Below, piece after piece: positions 7,952 to 17,400 of a stretch of 45,045 nucleotides of DNA. The stretch is from the NCBI GenBank assembly GCA_016792935.1, contig JAEUJS010000311.1:1-45045 (forward strand), in the 5' to 3' direction. The DNA comes from Archangium sp. GTDB lineage: Bacteria; Myxococcota; Myxococcia; Myxococcales; Myxococcaceae. Numbering within the stretch: position 1 is the stretch's first letter; each line of letters opens with the position of its first letter. Under the pieces are notes generated by a model, which was given only the letters and a program-made list of their open reading frames with translations, was not told where the DNA came from and ran no database searches. The translations under genes and the position numbers were made by a program.

Positions 7952-9409
7952 TTACTCCACCCACGTCAGCGGAGCGGACGGTGTGTTCAGGCGGGTCACG
8001 TTCAGCTCGCGCGCGCGGCGCTGCCCATCTGGCGTCACGACCTCGACCTTGTGCGGTCCCACCGGAACGTCGAAGCGACCCGGAGCAAAGCCGCGCGTCT
8101 TGCCGTCGATGAAGACCTCTCCGCGCAGGAGCGCTTCGCCGCCGATGCTGATGACGCCCTCCCCGACTGGCTTCGGAGGAGTGCTGGCCTTCGGCGCGAC
8201 GGGCGCAGGAGTTGGGTCAGCCCCGCGCGCTGGCTGCTCAACCGGGACGCTCTTCTCCGCTGGCGCGGGTGCCGGCGCGCTCGCTTCGATTTCCTCGACT
8301 GCCGGAGCAGGGCTCGGCTGCGCGGCACCTCGTGCACGGGCGTCGACGAGCCACTTCGCGCCACCGACTCCAGCGAGCGCGGCTCCGGCGATGACCACCG
8401 CGAAGACGCGCGCGCGCGAAGGGCGAGGCGCCGGAGTCACGAGCGCTGCAGGCAGCGGGCCGGGAGAGACGGCTGGCGTCATCGGCGTCGGCGTCGCTGA
8501 GTCGGCCCACGACTCCTTCGCGGGAGCGACCTGAGCAATCCACGCGGCGAGCGCGCGACGGTCGGTTCCCGCAGCGAGCGCTTCACACGCCAACGCCATC
8601 GCTTCAGCGCTCTCGTAGCGCTCGGCCTTGTTGCGCCGCGTGGCCTTCGCGATGACCGCGCGCACGTCGTCGCTGAGGCTCGAGTCGCTCGACAACTTCA
8701 GTTCCTGGCCGGCGAGCAAATCGACGAGCGCGTTCTCGTCACGCAGCGCGCTCTCGCCGGTGAGCAGCGCGTGCAGCACGCAGCCGAGCGCGAAGACGTC
8801 GGTGCGGCCATCGAGCGCGCCGCGAATCGCCTGCTCCGGAGCCATGTACGCCGGCTTCCCGCGCGCCACGCCACCGACGGTCTTCTCGAGCCGCCCTTCC
8901 GCGAACGCGATGCCGAAGTCGCTCAGCTTCACGTCGCCAGTGCGCGACACGAGGATGTTCTGCGGGCTCACGTCGCGGTGCACGATTTTCAGCGGAGCGC
9001 CGTCATCACTCGTCGCCACGTGCGCGAAGTGCAGGGCGTGACCGACGACCGCGCAGACGTGCAGCGCGAGCGCCGCGGGCATCGGCTTTCCGTTCGCGCG
9101 TCCCCACTTCGCGAGCCGCCACACGTCGAAGCCGTCGATCAGCTCCAGCACTTGAAACGCACGACCGGCCTCGACGCCGAAGTCGAGGATGGACACGATG
9201 CTCGCGTGGTGCAGGCGGCTGGTGATGCGCGCCTCGTCGAGGAACATGCGCTCGAACGCGCCACCATCTTCTTCGCGCGGGAAGAGCTGCTTGATGGCGA
9301 CCCGTCGCGTGAAGCCGGCGTCACCGTGCGCGGTGGCGAGCCACACCTCGGCCATGCCTCCTTCGGCGAGGCGTCGCTGCAGCTCATAGCGACCGGCGAG
9401 GCGAGTCAT
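7952..9409 (-). CDS. Ser/Thr protein kinase with PEGA-like C-terminus
   Basis: This 485-residue protein has a Hanks-type kinase domain at 6-275: Gly loop RRLAEGGMAEV, Lys40 in VAIKQLF, catalytic HRD with Asp146 (HRDVSPQN), DFG, and YMAPEQ. A Pro/Ala-rich juxtamembrane stretch leads to one transmembrane helix (about 335-355). An Ala/Pro linker then leads to an extracytoplasmic PEGA-like repeat (GEVFIDGKTRGFAPGRFDVPVGPHKV reduced to its core FIDGK...PVGPHKVEV). The ATG at 9409 puts the Gly loop at the usual distance. A GTG at 9448 overlaps the GH20 stop by four bases and would add 13 residues. The kinase likely reads an envelope signal. Confidence 0.92.
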   Translation of the reverse strand: MTRLAGRYELQRRLAEGGMAEVWLATAHGDAGFTRRVAIKQLFPREEDGGAFERMFLDEARITSRLHHASIVSILDFGVEAGRAFQVLELIDGFDVWRLAKWGRANGKPMPAALALHVCAVVGHALHFAHVATSDDGAPLKIVHRDVSPQNILVSRTGDVKLSDFGIAFAEGRLEKTVGGVARGKPAYMAPEQAIRGALDGRTDVFALGCVLHALLTGESALRDENALVDLLAGQELKLSSDSSLSDDVRAVIAKATRRNKAERYESAEAMALACEALAAGTDRRALAAWIAQVAPAKESWADSATPTPMTPAVSPGPLPAALVTPAPRPSRARVFAVVIAGAALAGVGGAKWLVDARARGAAQPSPAPAVEEIEASAPAPAPAEKSVPVEQPARGADPTPAPVAPKASTPPKPVGEGVISIGGEALLRGEVFIDGKTRGFAPGRFDVPVGPHKVEVVTPDGQRRARELNVTRLNTPSAPLTWVE

Positions 9410-9444
9410 GACTTGAAGCGCACGAGCATAGACCTCGAAGCTGA

Positions 9445-10980
9445 TCACTCCGTACTCATCGCGGCCCACGGCACCTGCGGAGCAAGGAAGAGCTTCACGC
9501 CCGCGCCGTCGTCCGTGATGCGCGAGACGTGCGTGCCAAGCCGCGTCGAGTACTTGCGCCAGTCGGGACTCTTCGCCCAGCCGAGCTCGCCGACCCCGAT
9601 GAGCCGCGGGAAAATCATCGTCTCGAGCTCGTCGTTGGTGTCGATGAACTCCGTCCACACCGCGCCTTCGACACCGAGCACCGAGCTCTCGGAGACACCG
9701 GGGAGCCACTGGGCCGGGTCCCACTCGAACGACAGCCGCGCGTCGACATAGCCCGCCCAGAACGTGCCCACGTCGCGCGGAGTGTCCACCGCGTACTGCA
9801 TGTCGAAGTACACGCGCCGCGCCGGAGAGAGGATGACCTTCGCCCCGCTCTGCACCGCGCGCGTGGCGAGGGACGGATCAATCCAGTGCTGCACCACCAC
9901 ACCGGTCCCCGCATCGGCGTTGGCGAGCTCTTCCCAGCCGACGAGCTGCTTGCCGTTGGCTTCGACCGCGGCGCGCGCGAGCTGAATCATCCGTGTGTAG
10001 TCGTCGGCGCTGGTGCTGCGCGCCTCGTCGCCACCGATGTGAATCCACGGCCCCGGAGTGAGCGCCGCCACTTCATCGATGACGTCGCGAATGAAGCGCG
10101 CCGTCTCCGGTCGCGACGCGCACAGCGAGCTGAAGCCCACCATCGTGCCGATGTACGGCGGCGGAGCGACGCCATCGCAGTTCAGCTCGGGAATCGAGGC
10201 GAGCGCCGCGTTGGTGTGCCCCGGCAAGTCGAGCTCGGGCACCACGGTGATGAAGCGCTCCGCGGCGTACGCGACGAGCTCGGAATATTCGGCGCGCGTG
10301 AGCTGACCGCCTTCGGTGCCGCCGACCTCGGTGGCTGCTCCGATGCCGTTGAGTGCGGGCCACTTCTGGCTCTCGAGCCGCCAGCCTTGATCATCCGTGA
10401 GGTGGAGATGCAGTCGGTTCAACTTGTACCGCGCCATCACGTTCACCAGTCGCTTCAGTTCGCTGAGCTCGAAGAAGTGCCGTGCAACGTCGACCATCAA
10501 GCCGCGCCACGCGAAGCGCGGAACGTCGCGCACGGCGCCGGTGCCCAGCCGCATCGCGCCAGGCGTGAACTTCACCGGGAGCAACTGCCGCAACGTCTGC
10601 GTGCCCCAGAAGACACCGGCTGCGTTCGCGGCTCGAATCACGACGCCGCTGCGCGAGGAGACGAGCTCGTAGCCTTCGTCTCCGAGTGAGTCGTGCAGTG
10701 ACGCGTCGAGCTCGAGGCGAATCACGGCGCTGCTCGCGGTGGACACTGGCCACTGCCACTCGGTGCCGCGACGCAGCTCTGCACCGAGGAGCTTCGCGCC
10801 GGGAAGCAGCGAGTCGTCGTTCACTCCGATGTTGCTGAAGGAATCGAAGGTGCGAACCCGGTTGTCGGGGAAGACTTCGGTCGGCGTGGGGAGCACGCGG
10901 TCCCACGGCTCGACTGATGGCGCCGGGGCGCAGGCGGAGAGCGCGCACACCACGAGCACGAATCCGCCCCTCGAGTTCAT
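9445..10980 (-). CDS. GH20 beta-N-acetylhexosaminidase lipoprotein
   Basis: This 511-residue enzyme should remove terminal beta-linked GlcNAc or GalNAc, for example from chitin or peptidoglycan fragments. The signal ends in the lipobox LSAC (Cys17). A GH20b-type domain (about 30-150) precedes the TIM barrel, which opens with PRFAWRGLMVDVARHF and contains RYKLNRLHLHLTDDQGWRLE cut here to its core LHLHLTDDQGW. The catalytic Asp-Glu pair is Asp318-Glu319 in HIGGDEA. Family knowledge says the substrate acetamido group acts as nucleophile. The ATG overlaps the stop of the PilZ-kinase gene (ATGA), so a glycosidase sits inside a kinase operon. Confidence 0.93.
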   Translation of the reverse strand: MNSRGGFVLVVCALSACAPAPSVEPWDRVLPTPTEVFPDNRVRTFDSFSNIGVNDDSLLPGAKLLGAELRRGTEWQWPVSTASSAVIRLELDASLHDSLGDEGYELVSSRSGVVIRAANAAGVFWGTQTLRQLLPVKFTPGAMRLGTGAVRDVPRFAWRGLMVDVARHFFELSELKRLVNVMARYKLNRLHLHLTDDQGWRLESQKWPALNGIGAATEVGGTEGGQLTRAEYSELVAYAAERFITVVPELDLPGHTNAALASIPELNCDGVAPPPYIGTMVGFSSLCASRPETARFIRDVIDEVAALTPGPWIHIGGDEARSTSADDYTRMIQLARAAVEANGKQLVGWEELANADAGTGVVVQHWIDPSLATRAVQSGAKVILSPARRVYFDMQYAVDTPRDVGTFWAGYVDARLSFEWDPAQWLPGVSESSVLGVEGAVWTEFIDTNDELETMIFPRLIGVGELGWAKSPDWRKYSTRLGTHVSRITDDGAGVKLFLAPQVPWAAMSTE

Positions 10981-12725
10981 TCGAAGAGTTCTCTCACCAG
11001 GTCGGGCAGCGCACGCGGCGCACGCACGGGATGAAAGTAGACGGTCAACGCATCAGCGAACGCGCGCGCGGTGTTGCGACGATGCGTTCGGTTCTTCTCG
11101 AGCGCGCCACGCAGCATCGACTCCAGCGGGCCCGAGCACTCGTCGCGCTTCTCGCGCAGCGGCGCTTCCCGCTTCGTGCGAATCGACGCCGTCAGTTCCT
11201 CGATGGTGTTGCCGGTGAACGGCGGCTCGAGCGTCAGCAGCTCGTAGAGCGTCACCGCGGCGGCCCACAAATCACCCGAGCGCGAGAACTCGCCATCGAG
11301 CGCCTCGGGCGCGAGGTACGTCGGCCGCCCTTCCTTCACCGCGTTGGTCACTCCCGCGCGGCGCGTCAGCCCGAAGTCACCGAGCTTGATGATGCCGGTC
11401 TTGCTGACGAACAAGTTGTGCGGAGACACGTCACCGTGAACCAAGTCGGCGGCGTGCACCGCGGCCAGCGCATCACACAGCACCTTCACCAGGTAGCAGG
11501 CCACGTCGATGGGCATCTGCCGCTTGCGCGAGCGAAGGCGCCTCAGAATCTGCGCGAGGTCGCGGCCCTCGATGGCCTCCATCACCAGGCAGTGTTGTCC
11601 ATCGAACACACCCGACTCGATGGTGCGCACGATGTTGGCGTGTTTGAGCGACGCCAGCGTCTTCGCCTCGGTCTCGAAGAGCTCCACGGCCTTCGCGTCT
11701 TTCGCCCGCCGCGGGTGGAGACGCTTCACCGCCACGTGCTCGCCAATCTTCTTCCCCTCGGCCACGCGCGCGAAGAAGACGTCGGCCGTCGCGCCGCTGC
11801 CGAGCAGCGAGAGAATCTCGTACGGGCCGATGCGCTGCGGGGCGCTCTCCTTCTCGTCGGCTTTCGCTTCAGCGCGCTTCTTTCGCCGGCGCGCGGAGTC
11901 TTCCGCCGTCTTCTTCTTCGACTCCGACTCTTCCGGCGTGGTGAGCGACTCGACGGTGAGCGCCGAGGTGAGCTTCGCTTGCGGCAACGCCTCGACCTTC
12001 TCCTTCACCGCTTTGGTTGCCTTCGGGTCGAACTGCAACGCCACGCCTCGCTCCGACACGTTCACCACCGTCGCCTCTGCCTTCACTTCACCCGTGGGGA
12101 GCTTCAACTCGACTTCGACCTTCTCGCGCAGCACGGGCGGCGGAGTCAGTGAGCTGGTGTGAATCAACACGCCCGTCGCCGAGACGTTCTCGACCACCGC
12201 GGGCAGCTTCGTGTCGGACGACGTGGTGACGACCGCGTGCGCCGTGACGGGATGACGAATCGCGCCGCGGCGTTCAGCGCCCTGCAATTCGCGCTCTTCG
12301 TCGATGGCGTCGAGCGCGGCGAACATGGCGTGCAGTTCGCCGAGCACCTGGTCCGGCAACAGCCCGAGCTTCTGGTCGTCGCATTCCGAGAAGCGAGAGA
12401 GGAAGTGGCCGCGTTCCTGGTACTCGAGGTCGCTCAGCGCGACGACACGACCACCTGCGTGTTCGCCCGCGTTCACCACCGCGGTGTGCACTCCGTCGTT
12501 GAACCGGTCCTCGCGGAAACGCAGCACGATGAACAGCACCGGGCCTTCGTCGGTCACACCCACATCGACCTGCAACAGCGACTCGTCGAAGGCAGACAAC
12601 CAGATGTCCACACAGCGCAACGCTGACAGTCGGCGATAGCCGTGAGCGTCTTCGAAGACGATCGCTCGCTCGACCGTTTCTCCAACTGCGCTCACCGTCA
12701 GGAGTGTAACCAGATCAGCAGCCAC
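10977..12725 (-). CDS. PilZ-domain Ser/Thr protein kinase (non-RD)
   Basis: This 582-residue protein has an unassigned N-terminal domain (1-145), a PilZ-like domain (about 150-235, with RRGAIRHPV, NVSATG and NVSERGVALQF) and a Lys/Glu-rich linker. The kinase domain (about 297-575) carries LLGSGATADVF, VAVKRLHP, DFGLT and YLAPEALDG. The catalytic motif is HGD (Asp432 in HGDVSPHN), so the usual Arg before the Asp is Gly. PilZ domains often bind cyclic di-GMP; the Arg motif here is only approximate, so binding is uncertain. There is no membrane helix. The GTG start is supported by AGGAAAG seven bases upstream; a GTG at 12695 is an alternative. Confidence 0.85.
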   Translation of the reverse strand: MAADLVTLLTVSAVGETVERAIVFEDAHGYRRLSALRCVDIWLSAFDESLLQVDVGVTDEGPVLFIVLRFREDRFNDGVHTAVVNAGEHAGGRVVALSDLEYQERGHFLSRFSECDDQKLGLLPDQVLGELHAMFAALDAIDEERELQGAERRGAIRHPVTAHAVVTTSSDTKLPAVVENVSATGVLIHTSSLTPPPVLREKVEVELKLPTGEVKAEATVVNVSERGVALQFDPKATKAVKEKVEALPQAKLTSALTVESLTTPEESESKKKTAEDSARRRKKRAEAKADEKESAPQRIGPYEILSLLGSGATADVFFARVAEGKKIGEHVAVKRLHPRRAKDAKAVELFETEAKTLASLKHANIVRTIESGVFDGQHCLVMEAIEGRDLAQILRRLRSRKRQMPIDVACYLVKVLCDALAAVHAADLVHGDVSPHNLFVSKTGIIKLGDFGLTRRAGVTNAVKEGRPTYLAPEALDGEFSRSGDLWAAAVTLYELLTLEPPFTGNTIEELTASIRTKREAPLREKRDECSGPLESMLRGALEKNRTHRRNTARAFADALTVYFHPVRAPRALPDLVRELFE

Positions 12726-12751
12726 CCTGCTGCTTTCCTGCGTGTCATGAT

Positions 12752-13870
12752 GTGCGCGTGTCGTCGGATCGTCGCGTCACCGTCGCTCAGCTGAAGGCGC
12801 ACGAAGACGCCGAAGACTGCTTGTTGCTTTCGCCCGACGGCATCTCGCGCGCGTTCAACGTCGCGATGGGAGACCCGCAGGCGTCGCTCTCGATGTTCCT
12901 GCGCGTGCTCGACATGAACGGGCTGCTCGGTGAGAAGGGCCGGCTCCGCCCCGAGGTCGGGCTCGTCTCGCTGGGAGATCATTTCGACTGGGGCCGACCG
13001 GAAGATCGCGCCGAAGCCACCGAAGACGGCACGCGCATTCTCGCGTGGCTCGCCGCGCATCCTCCTGATCAGGTGCAGATCATCGTCGGCAACCACGACC
13101 TCGTGCGCGTCGGAGAGCTGAGCCGCTTCACCGACGCCGACTACATCGAGGCGCGCGCGCTCGCCGACGCCGCCGAACAACCGCAGCAGGTCGCCGCGTT
13201 GCTCGCGAAGTACCCGATGCTCGCCAGCCCCGCGGTCATCTCGCGCGACTACTCGTGCTTCGAGGTGAAGCAGCGCGACCTGCTGACCAGGCTGCTCAAG
13301 AAGCGGCGGCTCAAGCTGGCGGTCGCTCCGAGCAAGGAGCTGCTGTGCATTCACGCCGGCATCACGGTCGACGACCTCTCGATGTTGGAGCTGCGCGAAT
13401 ACGACGCCCAGTCCATCGCGTACGCGCTCAACCGCTTCCTCGATACGCGCGTCGCGAAGTGGCAGGGCGAAGGGCCGCTCGATTTGGCGCCGCTCCACGA
13501 GCTGGGCTCGGCCAAAGACGGTGAAGCGCGCGGAATTCTCGCGCACCGCCCCGCGAATCCCACGGGCAAGAAGGTGGACCGCAGCAACCGCCGCTACGAC
13601 CCGCGCAACCTGCCTGCGGGCATCACGCAGGTCATCGGCCACATCAACGACAAGAAGTGCCGCGAGCTCTTCGGCGCGTGGGGCCCGCAGAAGCCGCCCG
13701 AGTTCGGCGTGCTGCGCGGGCTCAAAATCGCCGGAGACACCGTGAAGTACCACACGGGCTGTGATGACGCCGACCGCCTCGTCTTCATCGATGGCGCGAT
13801 GAACCAGGTCGCTCCGTTCGAATACGAGCTGTACGACCTCGAGCTGCGGCAGCGTCTGATTCTCAGATGA
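12752..13870 (+). CDS. Calcineurin-like metallophosphoesterase
   Basis: This 372-residue cytosolic protein carries the metal-site motifs of the PPP/calcineurin-like fold: GDHFDWG (75-81), GNHD (113-116), HAG (His201) and GH (His297). The first motif, normally GDxHG, appears as GDPQ (40-43), so one metal-ligand His is replaced by Gln. Members hydrolyse phosphoesters, including phospho-Ser/Thr. It is divergent from the PilZ kinase with only 26 bases between starts, so it may counteract that kinase; that is inference. Start is GTG 12752, with GTG 12758 also possible. Its stop overlaps the ATG of the next gene (ATGA). Confidence 0.88.
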   Translation: MRVSSDRRVTVAQLKAHEDAEDCLLLSPDGISRAFNVAMGDPQASLSMFLRVLDMNGLLGEKGRLRPEVGLVSLGDHFDWGRPEDRAEATEDGTRILAWLAAHPPDQVQIIVGNHDLVRVGELSRFTDADYIEARALADAAEQPQQVAALLAKYPMLASPAVISRDYSCFEVKQRDLLTRLLKKRRLKLAVAPSKELLCIHAGITVDDLSMLELREYDAQSIAYALNRFLDTRVAKWQGEGPLDLAPLHELGSAKDGEARGILAHRPANPTGKKVDRSNRRYDPRNLPAGITQVIGHINDKKCRELFGAWGPQKPPEFGVLRGLKIAGDTVKYHTGCDDADRLVFIDGAMNQVAPFEYELYDLELRQRLILR

Positions 13871-14409
13871 GGCCGCTTCGCTATTCCATCAACATCACGC
13901 TCGACGGGTGCGCTGACCACCGCGCTGGAGTTCCGACCGAAGAGACGCACCTCCACGCGGCGCGCGGCATCGCCGAGTCCGATGCGTTGCTGCTGGGGCG
14001 CACGACGTACGAGCTGATGGAATCAGGCTGGCGAAATCCAAATCCCGCGATGCCCGAGTCGCTGCGGGAGTTCGCCAGCATCATGAACGCCGCGAAGAAG
14101 TACGTCGTGTCGACCACGCTGAAGAGCGTCGACTGGACGGGCGCCGAGCTCATCACCGGTGACCTGGCGACACGGGTGCGCGAGCTGAAGAGCAAGAACG
14201 GAAGGGGCCTCGCGACCGGTGGCGTCACGTTGCCGCTCGCGCTCGCGAAGCTGGGGCTCATCGACGAATACGAGTTCGTCGTGCATCCGCGCATCGCAGG
14301 TCACGGCCCGACGGTGCTCGCAGGGCTCTCGCAGTACGTCGACCTGAAGCTCGTGGGGCGCACTGACTTCGCGGGCGGGCTCTTCGCAGTTCGCTACGTC
14401 CCGAAATAG
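13867..14409 (+). CDS. RibD C-terminal / dihydrofolate-reductase-like protein
   Basis: This 180-residue protein opens with the RibD_C/DHFR-like strand YSINITLDGCADH. Further signatures are LLLGRTTYELM, KKYVVSTTL and GGVTLPLALAKLGLIDEYEFVVHPRIAGHGPTVL, whose core is LIDEY...HP...G.G. The fold uses NAD(P)H in riboflavin reductases, but most stand-alone members have no known substrate. The gene overlaps the phosphatase gene by four bases and ends 3 bases from the convergent giant kinase gene. The length is normal for the family. Confidence 0.88.
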   Translation: MRPLRYSINITLDGCADHRAGVPTEETHLHAARGIAESDALLLGRTTYELMESGWRNPNPAMPESLREFASIMNAAKKYVVSTTLKSVDWTGAELITGDLATRVRELKSKNGRGLATGGVTLPLALAKLGLIDEYEFVVHPRIAGHGPTVLAGLSQYVDLKLVGRTDFAGGLFAVRYVPK

Positions 14410-14412
14410 CCG

Positions 14413-17400
14413 TCACTTCCCGAGCGGGCGGAAGGACTGCTTCGCGAGGTACTTCGCGAACAACGCGAGCACGTCAGGCCGGAAACGATGCGACGCCTTC
14501 TGCGTCAGCACCTCGAGCGCTGCTTCTTTCGTCATCGGCTCCGGGCGCGACGGACTCGCCGAGGTCAACGATTCCCACGCGCGACACAACGCCAGCACCG
14601 CGCCGAGCGAGCCGATGGTGGCGTTGAGGCCGAGCGTGCCCGGGAATTCGCGTGTGCCCCAGTCGAGGTCTTGCTCGCTCACCATCGCCGACCACGCCGT
14701 CGCGCCGGGCTTGTCACCCAGCTTCAAGAAGGGCCAGCGCACCGAAATCTTCCGCGCCGTCGCGACGTCAGCCTGTTCCGCGTCGCTCAACTTTCCGGCG
14801 TGCGCGAACGTGTCGTCCTTCAAGTCGAAGTTGCCGACGTCGGCGAAGAACGCCCACGTGCCGAGGTCTTCGATTTGCTGATGCTGCAGCCCCAGCTCCG
14901 CGGCGAAGCCCATGGCGATGATGGCCACGTTCGCCGCGTGGAACACCTCGGCGTTGCGATCGAACGTGCGCGGCACCAACCCGCAGAAGCGCACGTGGCG
15001 TGACGACATCGCCGCCGCCAACTCGTGGAACAGCGCGCTGGTGTCGGGCATCGGCGCGCGCGGGTTGGTCTTTCGTTCCTGGAACCACGCGCGGAACGAG
15101 AGCACCAGGTCGACGTAGCGAATCATCGCCTCGCGCGAGAAGTCGGTCATCGGCGGCACGCGCGGCGGCAGCTTCGCGGGCTTCGGCATCGCTCCATTCG
15201 ACGACACCAGCGTCACCGCGTTGAGCTCGATGCCTTCCGCGTTCGAGCCCGCGGCCAGCCAGCGCACGAGCAGCTCGAGCTCGGCGCGTGGAGGTTGCCG
15301 CGTGAACGTGAAGCCGCCGATGGCGCGCGCGCCGAACGCCTTGAGGATGCGGTCCACCGCGAGGTCGGCGCCGTCGTTCACCGGAGCGCCATTCACCGTC
15401 AGCGTCGGGCTGCACGCGACGACGGCCTGCGCGCCCGCGGGGAGCAGCGCCGCCAGCGTCTTCGACAAACGCGTGAACGCCGGGTCGAAGCTCGCGCTGT
15501 CGAGCTCGACGAGTCGCGACGCTCCGGCGAGGGCCGCGAGGTCGATGAGCACGTCGCGCCAGCCGGGCGGGTTGCGGTCCCACCGGCGGGTCTCGCTGAC
15601 GTGCGAGGCGTGGTGCTCGACCAGCTCCGCGGAGCGCACGTGACGGTCGGCCGCTTGCCGCACGACGTCGGCCTGCGAGCTGTCTTCGGCAATCTGACGC
15701 ATCAGCTGCGCCGCCTGCGGCGACTTCATCACCGCGAGCGCCTCGAGCACGTCGACCTTGCGTTGATCTGCCTTCGCGCGCCCCAGCAGCGGAGCACGCG
15801 CCAACACTTCCTTCGTCACCGCCTCGAACGCCGCGGGCGAGGTGGACTGACCAACCGCCACCCACATCGCGCGACGCTCGTTCTCAGACCAGGCGCCCGA
15901 GCTCGACGGAGCGAGCACGCCTTCGAGCGCGCTGAACACGCGGTCGGGGAAGTGTTTGCCGAGCAGCTGAATGGCGTGCAGCCGCGTCTCGGCCGCTTCG
16001 GGCGCGTTCTGGTCTTCCGTCACCGCCGCGCACACCAGCTTGAAGCCCTCATCGCTGCCTGCACGCGCGAGGCCGCTCAACACTTCGCGCCGCCGTGAAG
16101 GGTCGAGCCGCGAGAGCATCTCGCGCATCACGGTGACGCGCGCTCCGACCTTGCCCTTCTCGAGGCAGTAGGTGAGCTCCATCAGCCGGCGAGGACGCTT
16201 GGGCTGCAGGCGCTCGAGGAACGGAGCGGGATTCTGCGCAGCCAGCCCCGCGAGGCCGGGCAAAATTGCGTCGCGCGACGCGGCGAGGTCGAGGTTCTCG
16301 AACAGCCCCAACCACAGCTCGGCGAACGCGGGGCCGAAGTAGGGAATCAAACGGCCCAGCCCCTCGACGTCACTCGGAGGTGCTTCCCGCAGCCGCAGCG
16401 AGATGCGCCGCGCTTGATCAGCCGTGGCGAAGATGGACAACGCGTACTCGTAGACCCACTTGTGCTGCGCGTCGGTGTTCGCGCCGAGCTTGAGCCGCTC
16501 GAGCAACGACGCGAGCGGGCCCCACGCCTCGGCCATGAAGAGACCGTCGACCGCCCCTGCCACGCGCTCGGACAGCAGCGGCTCCGCCTCGATGATCTTC
16601 ATCAGGCGATGCACGTGACCGGGGTACCGCACCAGCAGCTGCACGCCTTCGTCGCGCTCGAACTCGCGGAGCAGCGGTTCGATTTCGGCGGGCGAGGCGA
16701 TGGCGCCGCTGTCGGCTTCGTAGAGCCGCATCGCGCTGGCGTCGGCCATCACCATCGCGGCGCGCGCCTCAGGCGTGTTCAGCACCGGCGCGGGAGGAGC
16801 ACTCGGCGCGGGCACGAAGGCTTGATTCACTCCGGAGCGTGACGGCGGCGCGGGCAGTGGCTGCGTGATGCGCGAGGCCTGCGTGCCCGGCGTCAGATTC
16901 GCGCTCGTGCCCGGGGTGAGATTGGCGCGCGTGCCCGGGGTGAGATTGCCGCGGGTGCCCGGCGTGAGATTGGCGCGCGTACCCGGCGTGAGATTCGACG
17001 TCAGATCAGCAAATGACTCTGGTGGGCGCGTTCCCGGAGTGAGGTTGCTGCGCGTGCCGGGCGTCAAATTGGCGCGCGTGCCCGGCGTGAGATTCGAGAG
17101 GAGGTTCGGCGAGCTCGGCCTCTTGAGCGAGTCGTACATCACGCCCGAAGCGCTGGTGCCGACGGTGATCTTCATGCCGCCGGCGTCGTCTTCCTTCTCG
17201 GGCTCGACGGCTTCGGGCTCGTCAGGCTCACCGAGCACCACCGAGAAGCCGCCGGTCTTCGATTGCTTGAACTTGTTCGCGGACGCGGAAGGTGGAGCCG
17301 GAGCCGGCTTCGCCGCGGGCGCAGCGGGCGCAGGTGGAGCCGAGGGCTTCGCCTTGAAGCTCCCCGAGTCGTTCAGGTCCGAGAAGAACTGATCGAACAA

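Noticed and set aside
5716..8112. Long plus-strand open frame opposite the hybrid histidine kinase
   Set aside because: It is Arg/His/Ala-rich without any domain. The minus strand carries a complete PAS-kinase-receiver protein, and long antisense frames are common in GC-rich DNA.
16879..17094. CRISPR-like array from regular 24-base repeats
   Set aside because: The units are coding, contiguous without spacers and encode a clear peptide repeat; no cas genes are present.
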